From Candidatus Eremiobacterota bacterium (GTDB lineage: Bacteria; Vulcanimicrobiota; CADAWZ01; Ess09-12), in contig JAVHLM010000023.1 in NCBI GenBank assembly GCA_031082125.1, positions 16,092 through 80,091 on the forward strand: DNA of 64,000 nucleotides. Direction: 5' to 3'. Shown here piece by piece: positions 51,978 through 60,193 of the stretch. A model generated the notes under the pieces. The model searched no databases and was not told where the DNA came from. It saw only the letters and a list, made by a program, of their open reading frames with translations. Position 1 is the stretch's first letter. Every line of letters starts with the position of its first letter. The translations under genes and the position numbers were made by a program.

Positions 51978-52922
51978 CTATTTTCCCAGCTTGTCAAAGC
52001 TTATCTTGGTGAGCCTCTTCTTCTTTTCTCTGCCTTTTTCTTCATGGGCCGAAGGCTCCGGTGCAGGTGGCTCCGGTGGTGGTGGCGGCGGCGGTGGCGG
52101 CGGCGGTTTCTTCTCTGCCGCCGGGAGCTCCGAATCTTCATAGACACCTTCATCGTCTTCCTCTTCAGGTGCCTCTTCTTCTTCCTCTCGTGCTTCCTCT
52201 TCAGGCGGCATCTCGGGTGTCTCTTCTTCTTCCTCCCGTGCTTCCTCTGCCGGCGGCATCTCGGGTGCCTCTTCTTCTTCCTCTCGTGCTTCCTCTTCAG
52301 GCGGCATAAGGACCTGCTCTTCTTCCGACGGCATCTCGGGAGGAAGGGCTATAGAAGCAGCAGTTTCTTCCTCTTCCTGGGGCTTCTCAACTCGTGTTTC
52401 CGCCTTGGGCGGCTTTTCTTCCGCCTCCTGCGGGGGCTTTTTGGGCTCCTCCTTGGGCTCTTCTTTTCTGGTTACTTCCTCAAGGGCCGGCGGTGGCGGG
52501 GGAGGAAGGGGTTTTTCCTCATGCTGCGCCCTGGGAGGCTCGGAGGGAGGCGGCGCTTCCCCGGCAGGCTCCTCCTCTTCAGGCTGCCTTTCAATGAACA
52601 TGAGGAACTCTTTCTTGAAGTTGCTCTCAATAAAAGAGGCGATGGCCTGATTCTGCCTGATGAGACGTTTTTTCTCATTTTCAAACTTGTTTTCAGCGAA
52701 CTTTGATTCCTGGGTATGCAGGGTCTTTTTAATGACGTGGACTTCCCGGTGAAAAATATCACGGAATTCAAATTTTTCAGTGGAAATCATGTCATATGCG
52801 CTGAGAATCCACTGGTTAAGAGCGATTTCATGCTCAAGCTCCTCAATCTGCTTTATGCGATCAGCGTTCCTGTCCAGTATGTCCTTGAGAATCTGTACTT
52901 TTGTTCCATCGTCTAGTTCCAT
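51978..52922 (-). CDS. coiled-coil protein with acidic/proline repeat tail
   Basis: A 314-residue protein. Residues 1-115 are helical and probably coiled-coil (IEELEHEIALNQWILSAYDM, ENEKKRLIRQNQAIASFIES). The rest is low-complexity: Pro/Glu-rich, including three 16-residue repeats of the type MPPEEEAREEEEEAPE and a run of eleven prolines. It ends in a short basic tail (KKKRLTKISFDKLGK). No membrane segment. Not a recognised family; it looks like a flexible scaffold. The start at 52922 has AGAGGAC upstream; the frame is open to 53126 but without a better site. Confidence 0.75.
   Translation of the reverse strand: MELDDGTKVQILKDILDRNADRIKQIEELEHEIALNQWILSAYDMISTEKFEFRDIFHREVHVIKKTLHTQESKFAENKFENEKKRLIRQNQAIASFIESNFKKEFLMFIERQPEEEEPAGEAPPPSEPPRAQHEEKPLPPPPPPALEEVTRKEEPKEEPKKPPQEAEEKPPKAETRVEKPQEEEETAASIALPPEMPSEEEQVLMPPEEEAREEEEEAPEMPPAEEAREEEEETPEMPPEEEAREEEEEAPEEEDDEGVYEDSELPAAEKKPPPPPPPPPPPEPPAPEPSAHEEKGREKKKRLTKISFDKLGK
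52171..52307 (-). repeat. 48-bp tandem repeat, nearly three copies
   Basis: Copies at 52171-52218, 52219-52266 and a partial 52267-52307 differ at only a few positions. They encode 16-residue acidic units in the coiled-coil protein. The period preserves frame, so copy number can change without breaking the gene. Confidence 0.9.
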
Positions 52923-53169
52923 AAGAGTGTCCTCTGCGGGGAATAATAAAAAAGATAACTGTCTTAAGTTTTTCTTACCATAATAATTACAGCGATGGAG
53001 GCCGATCTCCTTCTTGGCACCGATGTCATATGCTGAATGACTGCAGTGGCGGGAACCGGAAAAGGACCTTCTGAATGGGAGGATTGCAGCGGAAAATGTC
53101 CAAGAGAGTGCATGGGGACCAGTCATTCAATGGGAGAGACATTAAGATACGCAGAAGAGGAGATGCTCC

Positions 53170-54069
53170 ATGAAAAGAAGCAGAGTAGTGACCATCCTTG
53201 CGGTGACCCTTCTGGCCTGGGGTGCTCTCTATGGCTACCTCCATGTCTGGGGGGAGCCCAAGGTGTATTTTCTGGAGCTTCACAAGTACCTTGTATTTTC
53301 TGCAGCCCTCTTCCTGGTGGTCCTCGCCTCCCTTTTTATCCCTTCCCTGGAGAAAGGGGGGGAGGTGGTGGCGGCCGTGCTCCTCGGTGTCATGGGCTAC
53401 GCTCTGCTTGAGCCGATTTATTACCGCTTCCCGCTTCTTCTCCCCGGAAGCCTGCAGAATCATTCCCTTGACATCATCTCGGGTGATCTGAATTATTACT
53501 TTATCCACAGGAGCTACCAGTATGTTCCCCTCCTTCTCATGGTGGCGGTGCTCTTTTCAGGATCGCCTGAAGAAGGGGTCAATTTCCTGAAAGCGGGTGA
53601 CTGGAATGTCATTACCTCCACCATCAACAGGGACCGCCCCCTCCCCTGGAAGAGAGTGGTAATCTGGTTCTCAATGGTGACACTGGGGCTTGCCATACTG
53701 GCTCTTGTGCTGAGGTGCAGAATGGGAATCCTCATGAGGCCCATGGCGGATCAGCTCGTGCTCTTTCCCGCAAACATCCTGGGAGCCATCAATAACTGCT
53801 TCATTGAAGAGCTTCTTTTCAGAGGTATTCTTCTTACCGTTTTTGTCCGGATCCTGGGAGAGAAGCATGGCAACTTCCTGCAGGCCCTTCTCTTCGGCCT
53901 TGTTCACTTTCCCTCCTTTAACATGTATCATTATCTGGCGAAGGTCCTTGTCTTCACCTTCGTGGGGTGGCTTTTTGGACGGGCCGTCATAGAAACGGGG
54001 GGACTCAAGTGCAACTGGATCATGCACTCCGCCATCGTCATTTCCATGTATATCGCTCAGACTGTATAG
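53170..54069 (+). CDS. CPBP-family intramembrane metalloprotease
   Basis: A 299-residue protein with about seven membrane segments. The CPBP (ABI) motifs are in the C-terminal third: E213-E214-x3-R218 (IEELLFRG), H246 (LFGLVHFP) and H286 (NWIMHSAIV). The family includes the Rce1-type prenyl-protein proteases and bacterial immunity or signalling proteases. The first 200 residues are longer than usual and hold a large loop (~85-160). The start is the ATG following GAGGAG. No bacteriocin genes are near, so the role is open. The 247 bases upstream of it hold nothing recognisable. Confidence 0.88.
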   Translation: MKRSRVVTILAVTLLAWGALYGYLHVWGEPKVYFLELHKYLVFSAALFLVVLASLFIPSLEKGGEVVAAVLLGVMGYALLEPIYYRFPLLLPGSLQNHSLDIISGDLNYYFIHRSYQYVPLLLMVAVLFSGSPEEGVNFLKAGDWNVITSTINRDRPLPWKRVVIWFSMVTLGLAILALVLRCRMGILMRPMADQLVLFPANILGAINNCFIEELLFRGILLTVFVRILGEKHGNFLQALLFGLVHFPSFNMYHYLAKVLVFTFVGWLFGRAVIETGGLKCNWIMHSAIVISMYIAQTV

Positions 54070-54167
54070 GAAAACCTGTCCTCCAGGGCAAAACAGCATT
54101 TTCCGTCTCTTGGGCGCCTCTACGGTGGAGATAAAAAGACTTTTCCCATGAGGGAGGAAAATGTCCC

Positions 54168-54260
54168 ATGAAACAGAATACTAAGAAGATTTTATCTAAA
54201 AGAACGGTGAAAAAAGATTCTGACAGCGGCGCAGAGGCGCCTGCATCACAGAAATTGTGA
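54168..54260 (+). CDS. candidate 30-residue small protein
   Basis: MKQNTKKILSKRTVKKDSDS and a further ten residues, ending in a TGA. The N-terminal half is strongly basic, the rest polar. GGGAGGAAAA lies about 10 bases before the ATG. A short overlapping frame begins at 54161. It stands between the CPBP protease and a lipoprotein, both on the same strand. Without homologues it could be chance, but the ribosome-binding site and lysine-rich composition favour a real small gene. Confidence 0.4.
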   Translation: MKQNTKKILSKRTVKKDSDSGAEAPASQKL

Positions 54261-54346
54261 AGAAAAAAGACAGGGAGGAGGTGTGTGCTGAAGGACTTTA
54301 CGGAAAGTGTGATTATAGAAGGCATATATTAGAAAGGAGATAATAA

Positions 54347-55009
54347 ATGAGAACGCTTACAATTCTGGTTGCTGTTTTGTTGATCGCCGGCCTTTTTGTC
54401 GGCTGTGGGAAAACCACTCCTCCCGGTGAAGTGACATCATCACCTGCCGCGTCGCCTGCGTCTACAGTAGCCGCCGGCCAAGATAAGGATTTCGCCCAGG
54501 CCTATTACGATGAGTGGGTTGTCGTTGAGGGCAACGTGAACGACATCAACAAAGAGTGGAATGAGCTTGTCGCCGGGGCAGACAAGATGAGCAAAGAAGA
54601 GCTCGCCAAAAAGATGGAAGAGCATATGAAGAAGCATGAGGAGCTCAAAGGCAAGATTGATGGAGCTCTCAAGGAAAAGGCCGCCTCTCAGGAAGCAAGG
54701 GCTCACCAGGAAGTCATTGTTGAGATTATAACCCTTCAGACAGATACCCACAAGAAATTCCAGGATTCCAAGAAGGAAGGCATAGTCAAGGAAGAGAAGG
54801 ACAGGCTCGACGCCGACATCAAGAAGGCCGACGAGGATCTCAAGACCAAGATGGAAGATGCCAAGAAGAAGCTCGATGAGATGGTGACCAAGTACGAAAT
54901 CAAGCCCAAAGAGGGCGCCGCCACCGAGCCCGGTGCATCACCGGCCGCTTCACCCGGCGACACAGGGGCACCAGCGGCATCACCGACTGGCAGCCCTTCA
55001 CAGGAGTAA
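54347..55009 (+). CDS. lipoprotein with helical stalk
   Basis: A 220-residue protein. The signal peptide ends in the lipobox LFVGCGK (C20). A Ser/Pro/Ala linker follows, then a long charged helical region (~50-185; EELAKKMEEHMKKHEELKGK, KKADEDLKTKMEDAKKKLDE) predicted as coiled coil. The tail is a Pro/Ala/Ser/Gly-rich low-complexity stretch resembling the linker. AAAGGAG lies 8 bases before the ATG. No enzyme features; possibly an envelope spacer. A strong terminator follows. Confidence 0.85.
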   Translation: MRTLTILVAVLLIAGLFVGCGKTTPPGEVTSSPAASPASTVAAGQDKDFAQAYYDEWVVVEGNVNDINKEWNELVAGADKMSKEELAKKMEEHMKKHEELKGKIDGALKEKAASQEARAHQEVIVEIITLQTDTHKKFQDSKKEGIVKEEKDRLDADIKKADEDLKTKMEDAKKKLDEMVTKYEIKPKEGAATEPGASPAASPGDTGAPAASPTGSPSQE

Positions 55010-55023
55010 TTCTCTCCTAATAG

Positions 55024-55070
55024 CTCGATAAAAAAGAGGGCCACGTCAAGTGGCCCTCTTTTTTATCGAG
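55024..55070. terminator. very strong bidirectional terminator
   Basis: A 21-bp perfect stem (left arm 55024-55044, right arm 55050-55070) around a 5-base loop. Its A6 and T6 runs are built into the stem, so it can act on either strand. It separates the convergent lipoprotein and DnaJ-like genes. Confidence 0.92.
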
Positions 55071-55081
55071 GCAGGGGAGTT

Positions 55082-55723
55082 CTAATAGTCATCTCTCAGG
55101 AGGCTCAGCATTTTTTTTGCCTGGGCGTCATCTTTTTCCATGGTGAGGTATTTCTGGAAGTGGACTCTCGCATCGTCGAATTCTCCGAGCTTGTAGCACA
55201 TGAGGGCGTAGTTGTAAAGAGCTTCAAGGCAGGCCGGATCAAAGCGCAGCGCCGTTTTGAACTCGTTCCTGGCCTGGTCAAAGAATGATTCATTGTCAGA
55301 CATGGTGAGGGCAAGGGTGAAATGAACGTCTGATTCCTTATAATCAACCTTCACGACATTTCCTTCCGGGTCCTTCTGCTTCATGAACGGCGACAATATT
55401 CTCTCAAGGAGCGAAGGCTCGCGGTCGTACGAGGTGCTTTTTGAGGGCGCGCTCTGGGTGGGGACAGCCCTTCTTCCATGCTTCTGGGTTTTTCGCACCT
55501 GAAATTGAGGCTGCTTGCTGTATTCCTTTCTCTTTTCATTGTCGTTGAGCAGGTTATAAGCCTCCACGAGCTCCTTCATCTTGTCGTCGGAGTAAAGCTT
55601 GGCATCGGGGTTGAGATCGGGGTGGTATTTCTTGGAGAGCTGCCGATATGCTTTGCGAACCTCTTCAGCGCTCGCAATGGGCGGCACGCCCAGAATCATA
55701 TAGAGATCTTTTGTGACAGCCAT
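55082..55723 (-). CDS. J-domain protein with TPR
   Basis: A 213-residue protein. An N-terminal J domain (~5-70) has [20 protein letters not shown] and the essential H-P-D motif in [10 protein letters not shown] basic linker follows, then a C-terminal pair of TPR helices (~150-205; [20 protein letters not shown]). J domains stimulate DnaK ATPase; the TPR part would choose clients or partners. It lacks the glycine/phenylalanine and zinc regions of true DnaJ. It lies 13 bases after the TPR gene 55737, probably in the same operon. Confidence 0.9.
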   Translation of the reverse strand: MAVTKDLYMILGVPPIASAEEVRKAYRQLSKKYHPDLNPDAKLYSDDKMKELVEAYNLLNDNEKRKEYSKQPQFQVRKTQKHGRRAVPTQSAPSKSTSYDREPSLLERILSPFMKQKDPEGNVVKVDYKESDVHFTLALTMSDNESFFDQARNEFKTALRFDPACLEALYNYALMCYKLGEFDDARVHFQKYLTMEKDDAQAKKMLSLLRDDY

Positions 55724-55736
55724 GGCATACTCCTTG

Positions 55737-56600
55737 CTATTTTAATGAATTGAGCAGCTCCTCTGTTCTTGCATCGGAGGGATCAAGCTGGATCGCCTGT
55801 TCATATGAATACTTTGCCCTCTCCAGGTCCCTTAGATCAAAATAGACATTGCCAAGGTTACGGTGAGCCCGGGCATAGTTGGGCTGAATGGCAATTGCCT
55901 TGCGCAGGACATCGCGGGCCTCCTCGAGCCTTCCCTGGGTGGCGAGGGCGATTCCCAGGTTATTGAGGCAGAGTGCGTCCCGAGGATTTGTGTCAAGGGC
56001 CAGCCGGTATTCCTCGACGCCCTTGTCAAAGAGATCGAGGGCGCAGTAAACGTTTCCCAGGTTAAAATGGGCCCTGTTATAATTGGGGTTTATTTCGATG
56101 GCTTTCTGGTAGTGCTTCATCGCGAGCTTGTAACGGCTCGCTCTTTCAAGTGCCACGCCAAGGTTGTTATGCACATCGGCATAGAAATGCTTCTGCTTGA
56201 TTTTCAGCACTGTACTGAACTCATTTATTGCGTCATCGAAGAAACCCTCATCACTGTATAATTCACCCAGCTTCCTGTGGGCATTCACATACTGCGGGTT
56301 TACATTGATTGCCTTCTTGTATTCTGAAATTGCTTTCCCGATGCGCCCTGCAGCCTCATATGCCACGGCGAGCTTGAAATGCACGTCGGCATAATGGGGG
56401 CTCACCTCCAGAATCGCCTCGTAGGCTTCTATCGCCTGGTTGATAAGGTTGTTGATTTCGAAGCCGAATGATATCTCAAGAAGCCGCTGCGCCTCCTCGG
56501 GGGTGATATGGCGATGCTGCCCTTTCTGAAGTGCAGCGCCGCAGGTGAAACAGAATGTGTGGCTTTGCTCTCTCTCTTCTTCACAGACAGGGCATCTCAT
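55737..56600 (-). CDS. TPR protein with N-terminal zinc ribbon
   Basis: A 287-residue protein. A zinc ribbon at 3-21 ([18 protein letters not shown]) is followed by about seven canonical TPRs (residues 55-285; for example [20 protein letters not shown] and [20 protein letters not shown]). No catalytic domain. It begins with no strong ribosome-binding site beyond GAGG. Co-oriented with the J-domain/TPR gene directly downstream, so the two may act on the same client or complex. Confidence 0.9.
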   Translation of the reverse strand: MRCPVCEEEREQSHTFCFTCGAALQKGQHRHITPEEAQRLLEISFGFEINNLINQAIEAYEAILEVSPHYADVHFKLAVAYEAAGRIGKAISEYKKAINVNPQYVNAHRKLGELYSDEGFFDDAINEFSTVLKIKQKHFYADVHNNLGVALERASRYKLAMKHYQKAIEINPNYNRAHFNLGNVYCALDLFDKGVEEYRLALDTNPRDALCLNNLGIALATQGRLEEARDVLRKAIAIQPNYARAHRNLGNVYFDLRDLERAKYSYEQAIQLDPSDARTEELLNSLK

Positions 56601-56755
56601 CCAGGTTCCTCCCTTGAGACAATTCTATGGAGATGTTCTATGGAACACCTCAAATTCCTTCATAGGGCGGGAAGTTCGGGCCTTATGGAAGCTTTCCCGG
56701 AGAGGATAACTCATATTCACACGGCAGACTGCTTTCAAAAAAAAGGATTTTCCGC

Positions 56756-56761
56756 TATAAT
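56756..56761 (+). promoter_or_regulatory. -10 element of the acetyltransferase gene
   Basis: A perfect TATAAT, with TTTCAA 17 bases upstream as a weak -35. The predicted start near 56768 leaves a leader of about 65 bases. The rest of 56601..56755 shows nothing recognisable. Confidence 0.5.
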
Positions 56762-56833
56762 GGAGGAGTACTGTCTCATCTCCCGCCTGGGGGGAAGGGT
56801 GCCAAGTCTATACCAGGAAGGTACCATGCCGGC

Positions 56834-57427
56834 ATGTTCGGACTTTTCTCTTTCGGAAAAAAGAAATCACCTGTGGCCGAGGGAAAGAGGCTCAATCTCC
56901 GCCCCGTAGCCGCAAGGGATTACCGGGTCCTCCTCACGTGGTTCCAGGACATTGAGCTTATGGAATATGCCTTTGGCCTCACCGTTGAGCATGACGTGAT
57001 CAACCGCATTGCCATGGAATACTACCACGACCTCATGACGTCGCCGCACAATGCCTACAGCATAGAAACCAAAGGGGGGCTTCTGATAGGGTTCATCCGT
57101 TTTACCGTGAGAACGGAGGGTGACCACTACGGAAGGATAGGCATACTCATCGGCGAGAGAAATTTCTGGGGGAAAGGCTATGGGACAGAGGCGCTCAAGC
57201 TTGCACTTGAAGTGCTTTTCACTGAAAAAAAGCTCGGTTATATTGAGCTTGACACCGCCCAGTTCAACTCGAGGGCCCAGCGCTGTTTCGAGAAGTGCGG
57301 CTTCAGGAAAATGGGGGAGCTTACGGAGGTGAATTTTCTCACCGGTGAGGTCGCTCACAAGGTGTGGATGAAGATAACCAGGGAGGAGTTCTATGCGCCC
57401 AGGAGTGGTGATCTGAAGGCGCCATAA
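56834..57427 (+). CDS. GNAT acetyltransferase (RimJ/RimL-like)
   Basis: A 197-residue N-acetyltransferase. The acetyl-CoA site is IGILIGERNFWGKGYGTEAL (V/I-G-x3-G and the Q/R-G-x-G-x-A-like loop GKGYGT). YIELDTAQFNSRAQRCFEKCGF is the typical C-terminal block of the RimJ/RimL and ribosomal-protein acetylating subfamily. A short basic N-terminus (FSFGKKKSPVAEGKR) precedes the domain. AGGAAGG lies 11 bases before the ATG. The substrate is unknown. Confidence 0.9.
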   Translation: MFGLFSFGKKKSPVAEGKRLNLRPVAARDYRVLLTWFQDIELMEYAFGLTVEHDVINRIAMEYYHDLMTSPHNAYSIETKGGLLIGFIRFTVRTEGDHYGRIGILIGERNFWGKGYGTEALKLALEVLFTEKKLGYIELDTAQFNSRAQRCFEKCGFRKMGELTEVNFLTGEVAHKVWMKITREEFYAPRSGDLKAP

Positions 57428-57437
57428 CGTCCGTCAG

Positions 57438-59054
57438 TCACTCGGAATGGTATTCCAGGAACACTCTTGTCCTGATAAGAGAGGCCTCGCCGGTCATTTT
57501 CAGCCAGATGGCCCTGTAAGGGCCGATGAGTTCGACGAGCTTTTTCAGCTCAGGTTTCACAAAGCTGTAGAGTTTTAATGCCGCCTCCAGTTCATCAAGC
57601 TTCAGGTAGCCGCAGAGCAGGTCTCCCCCTGTCACTCCCTCCGAGAGCACCTTAAAGCCATTCAAGCCTGCAATGGAGGGCCTGCTTTTCAGGTAGGTGT
57701 CAATGAGAAGCTCAAGGTGAGGGAGCGTGCCGTCAAGGGATATGCAGAGGAGGGTGTCCAGCGGAGTCACAAGGACATTTTTTCTTGAGTATATGGTATG
57801 GTCCTTGTAAGTCTGAAGGGTGCTGAGAGGGGCCTCATCGAGGAGGGAAGGAAGGGAGCCGCTGATTTTCTCCCTGAATCCCAAGGTGAGGATACCGGGA
57901 AGGTTTTCCGGCGAGAGCTTCGGCGCCGTGCCCCGGCCTGAGATGCTTTCAATGAGGCTTGTTGAGAGCATGGAGCCGATATCGATGGAAATCCCGATCT
58001 CACCATTCATTTTCGGCGAGAGTCCCTCCAGCATAGGCATCCTGAGCTTTACGGCAAGGATTCTCAGGGCTTTGCTGAGGGTCCTTTTTTCCCTTGCTCC
58101 CGGGAGGGCATCCTCAATGGAGAGGAGTTTTCTGCTGTTCAGCACAAGGAAGAACGAGGTGCTCTCGGGGAGCGCGCGGGGCATGGAGAAGATTTCCACG
58201 TCATTGTCACCGCCCCGGGAAGCCCCCGGTGAGGTCTTGTCATCTTTCAGGACGCTGTCAATGACAATTCCCTCCTTTTTCTTTATAGCTCCGAGGCACC
58301 AGGAGCTATGGTCACTGGAGAGCTTTTCCCTCCCGAGGTTGCAGAAGGCGGTGACGAAACGGGGTGACGGAAGAGTGGCGCAGCTCTCCCTGAAGGCCCT
58401 GTCGGAAGCCAGGGCGCTCTTCCTGTCAAGACCGGCGTCAATGGCCTTTTGAAGGTCGTCAATGCTGTCGGCGATGATGAGGAAGTGCCTGTATATGCAG
58501 AAGTGAGGTCCTGTTCTCAGGTCAGGCGAAAAAATGTCGGCGCCCCTGTAAGGGATATGGGTTACCGATGAGGTATCCCTGTAGCGCTTTTCAAGCTTCT
58601 CAATGACTTTTTTCGCCTGATTGCCGTCTCTTATCGAGGCGGCAATGATGAGGCGCGGCATTTTTTCCTTCCATTTCAGAAAGGATTTGTGGGGGCTTTC
58701 ATCGAGCACGTTGGATGCCATGGCAATCCTGGGCCCGGCCCAGCTCAGGAAGTCGCTGTCCAGATCAAGCTTCCATTTGAGCTTCAGAGCTTGCGCCAGA
58801 AACCGGTATCCGTCGGTGTTTTTCCACCTGCTGTAATATTCCTCGAGGTTTTTCCCGGGGGAGAGAAGAGGAACGGCATCGATGGAGATGACAAGCCTCG
58901 ATGACGCAGGAAGCATGGTGAGCGGATCGGCCAGGGTAAGCTCTCTCTGGCGGTAAAGAAGGAGCAGTCCGGCGCACACGGCGGCAATAACCAGCAGAAA
59001 GGCCGCTCCTCTCCTTGATACCTTCGGTTTCCTTGCCGCTTCTTCAGCGCTCAT
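57438..59054 (-). CDS. DUF3352-like membrane-anchored protein
   Basis: A 538-residue protein with a cytoplasmic basic start, one membrane segment (~17-35) and a large extracytoplasmic domain. The pattern (LPASSRLVISIDAVPLLSP, repeated PRLIIAASIRDGNQAKKVIE, DHTIYSRKNVLVTPLDTLLC) resembles DUF3352 proteins, found in cyanobacteria and several deep-branching phyla; function unknown. AAAGG precedes the ATG. It is convergent with the acetyltransferase 10 bases away. The family call is from memory and tentative. Confidence 0.7.
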   Translation of the reverse strand: MSAEEAARKPKVSRRGAAFLLVIAAVCAGLLLLYRQRELTLADPLTMLPASSRLVISIDAVPLLSPGKNLEEYYSRWKNTDGYRFLAQALKLKWKLDLDSDFLSWAGPRIAMASNVLDESPHKSFLKWKEKMPRLIIAASIRDGNQAKKVIEKLEKRYRDTSSVTHIPYRGADIFSPDLRTGPHFCIYRHFLIIADSIDDLQKAIDAGLDRKSALASDRAFRESCATLPSPRFVTAFCNLGREKLSSDHSSWCLGAIKKKEGIVIDSVLKDDKTSPGASRGGDNDVEIFSMPRALPESTSFFLVLNSRKLLSIEDALPGAREKRTLSKALRILAVKLRMPMLEGLSPKMNGEIGISIDIGSMLSTSLIESISGRGTAPKLSPENLPGILTLGFREKISGSLPSLLDEAPLSTLQTYKDHTIYSRKNVLVTPLDTLLCISLDGTLPHLELLIDTYLKSRPSIAGLNGFKVLSEGVTGGDLLCGYLKLDELEAALKLYSFVKPELKKLVELIGPYRAIWLKMTGEASLIRTRVFLEYHSE

Positions 59055-59106
59055 GGTGATTGCCTTTCCTTGCGAGGTCTTTCCATGATATTCCGTGAAT
59101 ACCTTG

Positions 59107-59135
59107 TTGATTCCTTTGCATCATTAAGGTATAAT
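59107..59135 (+). promoter_or_regulatory. promoter of the ATLF-like metalloprotease
   Basis: TTGATT and a perfect TATAAT exactly 17 bases apart. The predicted start near 59142 gives a leader of about 17 bases that contains just the AGGAAGGAG ribosome-binding site. Confidence 0.7.
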
Positions 59136-59158
59136 GGTTCCAGGAAGGAGAGGTCGCT

Positions 59159-60193
59159 TTGGACAAAATTCAAGGCCCTGGATTTACCAAGTACGATTCC
59201 CAGCACCTCCAGGTTTCGCGGCGCCTTCAGGCTGAGAGCGTGAAGCCCAACGTTTTCAAGGAGGTCGATGAGGATGTGGCGCGTGCCCTCCTCATGACCG
59301 ATCTCGTGGCCCTCTCACCCGAGGCCCGCGAGATCCTCAGGAAGCTGAAAAAGCACCTGGATTCCAGAAAAGAAAGGGGCTTTGTGGAAGGCAAGGAAGA
59401 AGATTTCAATTCTCTTCTGGGCGGCCTCAAATCACTCAGGGAAGCCATTTATGAGCAGGAAGAGGAAGAAGAGGAGAACGAAGGAAAGGGAAAAAAGAAA
59501 AAGGAAAAGCAGCTTTTCCAGAAAAAGGATGGGAAGTACATTATCCCTTTAAGCGGCCCCCAGAAGACCGAAACCTCGGGGACGCAGGCTTCGCAGACCC
59601 GCGAGGCTGCCGGCGGCAGCAGCCGCATCAGGGACATCGTAGAGAGCATTGTGGTGCAGGATGCTCCCTCGCTGCAGAAGAGCCTGGTGGGGCGTGAGCT
59701 TGAAGCCCTTGGCGAAAAGATGATCACCTACGTGAAAAGCTTCGGCGTGCACATCATTGTGCTTGAAAAGAACAGCAACCTCACCCAGAGAAAGGTGAAA
59801 GGCATGATGATTGTGGCGCCCGGCGAGCGGACCTTTGACGGGAGGCGCTGGGAAGAGGTGAGAGGCATTTATTGCCAGGACAGGCGCCTCATAGTAGTAG
59901 GCGAAGAGCTGCTGGGAATGAGAAACCACTCGGCAATCCGCCATGAATTCGCCCATGCCTTTGATCATGCCTTCACCTCAAGGAATCGCAGGAGGCTCCC
60001 TCTCTCGGTACAGCTCTGGAACTGGTTTGAAAAGGAGCGCAAGGCGCTTCCCTCCCAGTATGCCGCCACCAACCCTGCAGAGTATTTCGCTGAGTCCGTT
60101 GATGCCTATTTTATCCCCGAGGGACGGGCTTACCTTGAGCGGAACGATCCCCAGATGTGCGAGTATCTCACCACGCTATTCCTCTCTGCGTAG
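59159..60193 (+). CDS. ATLF-like zinc metalloprotease
   Basis: A 344-residue protein. The C-terminal half is a gluzincin-type protease: H262-E-x2-H266 in RHEFAHAFDHAF, and a third ligand in NPAEYFAESVDAYF (E308 or E312), the arrangement seen in anthrax lethal-factor-like (ATLF) domains and Pro-Pro endopeptidases. The N-terminal half is charged and helical with a run of seven glutamates (~100-106) and a lysine-rich block. No signal peptide is visible, so it may act in the cytoplasm or use another export route. It starts with TTG, with AGGAGAGG well placed. Its 3' end overlaps the kinase-like gene's end by 18 bases. Confidence 0.82.
   Translation: MDKIQGPGFTKYDSQHLQVSRRLQAESVKPNVFKEVDEDVARALLMTDLVALSPEAREILRKLKKHLDSRKERGFVEGKEEDFNSLLGGLKSLREAIYEQEEEEEENEGKGKKKKEKQLFQKKDGKYIIPLSGPQKTETSGTQASQTREAAGGSSRIRDIVESIVVQDAPSLQKSLVGRELEALGEKMITYVKSFGVHIIVLEKNSNLTQRKVKGMMIVAPGERTFDGRRWEEVRGIYCQDRRLIVVGEELLGMRNHSAIRHEFAHAFDHAFTSRNRRRLPLSVQLWNWFEKERKALPSQYAATNPAEYFAESVDAYFIPEGRAYLERNDPQMCEYLTTLFLSA

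Noticed and set aside
53037..53411. 124-codon + frame ahead of and overlapping the CPBP protease
   Set aside because: Out of frame with the protease, glycine/arginine-rich and without a start signal.
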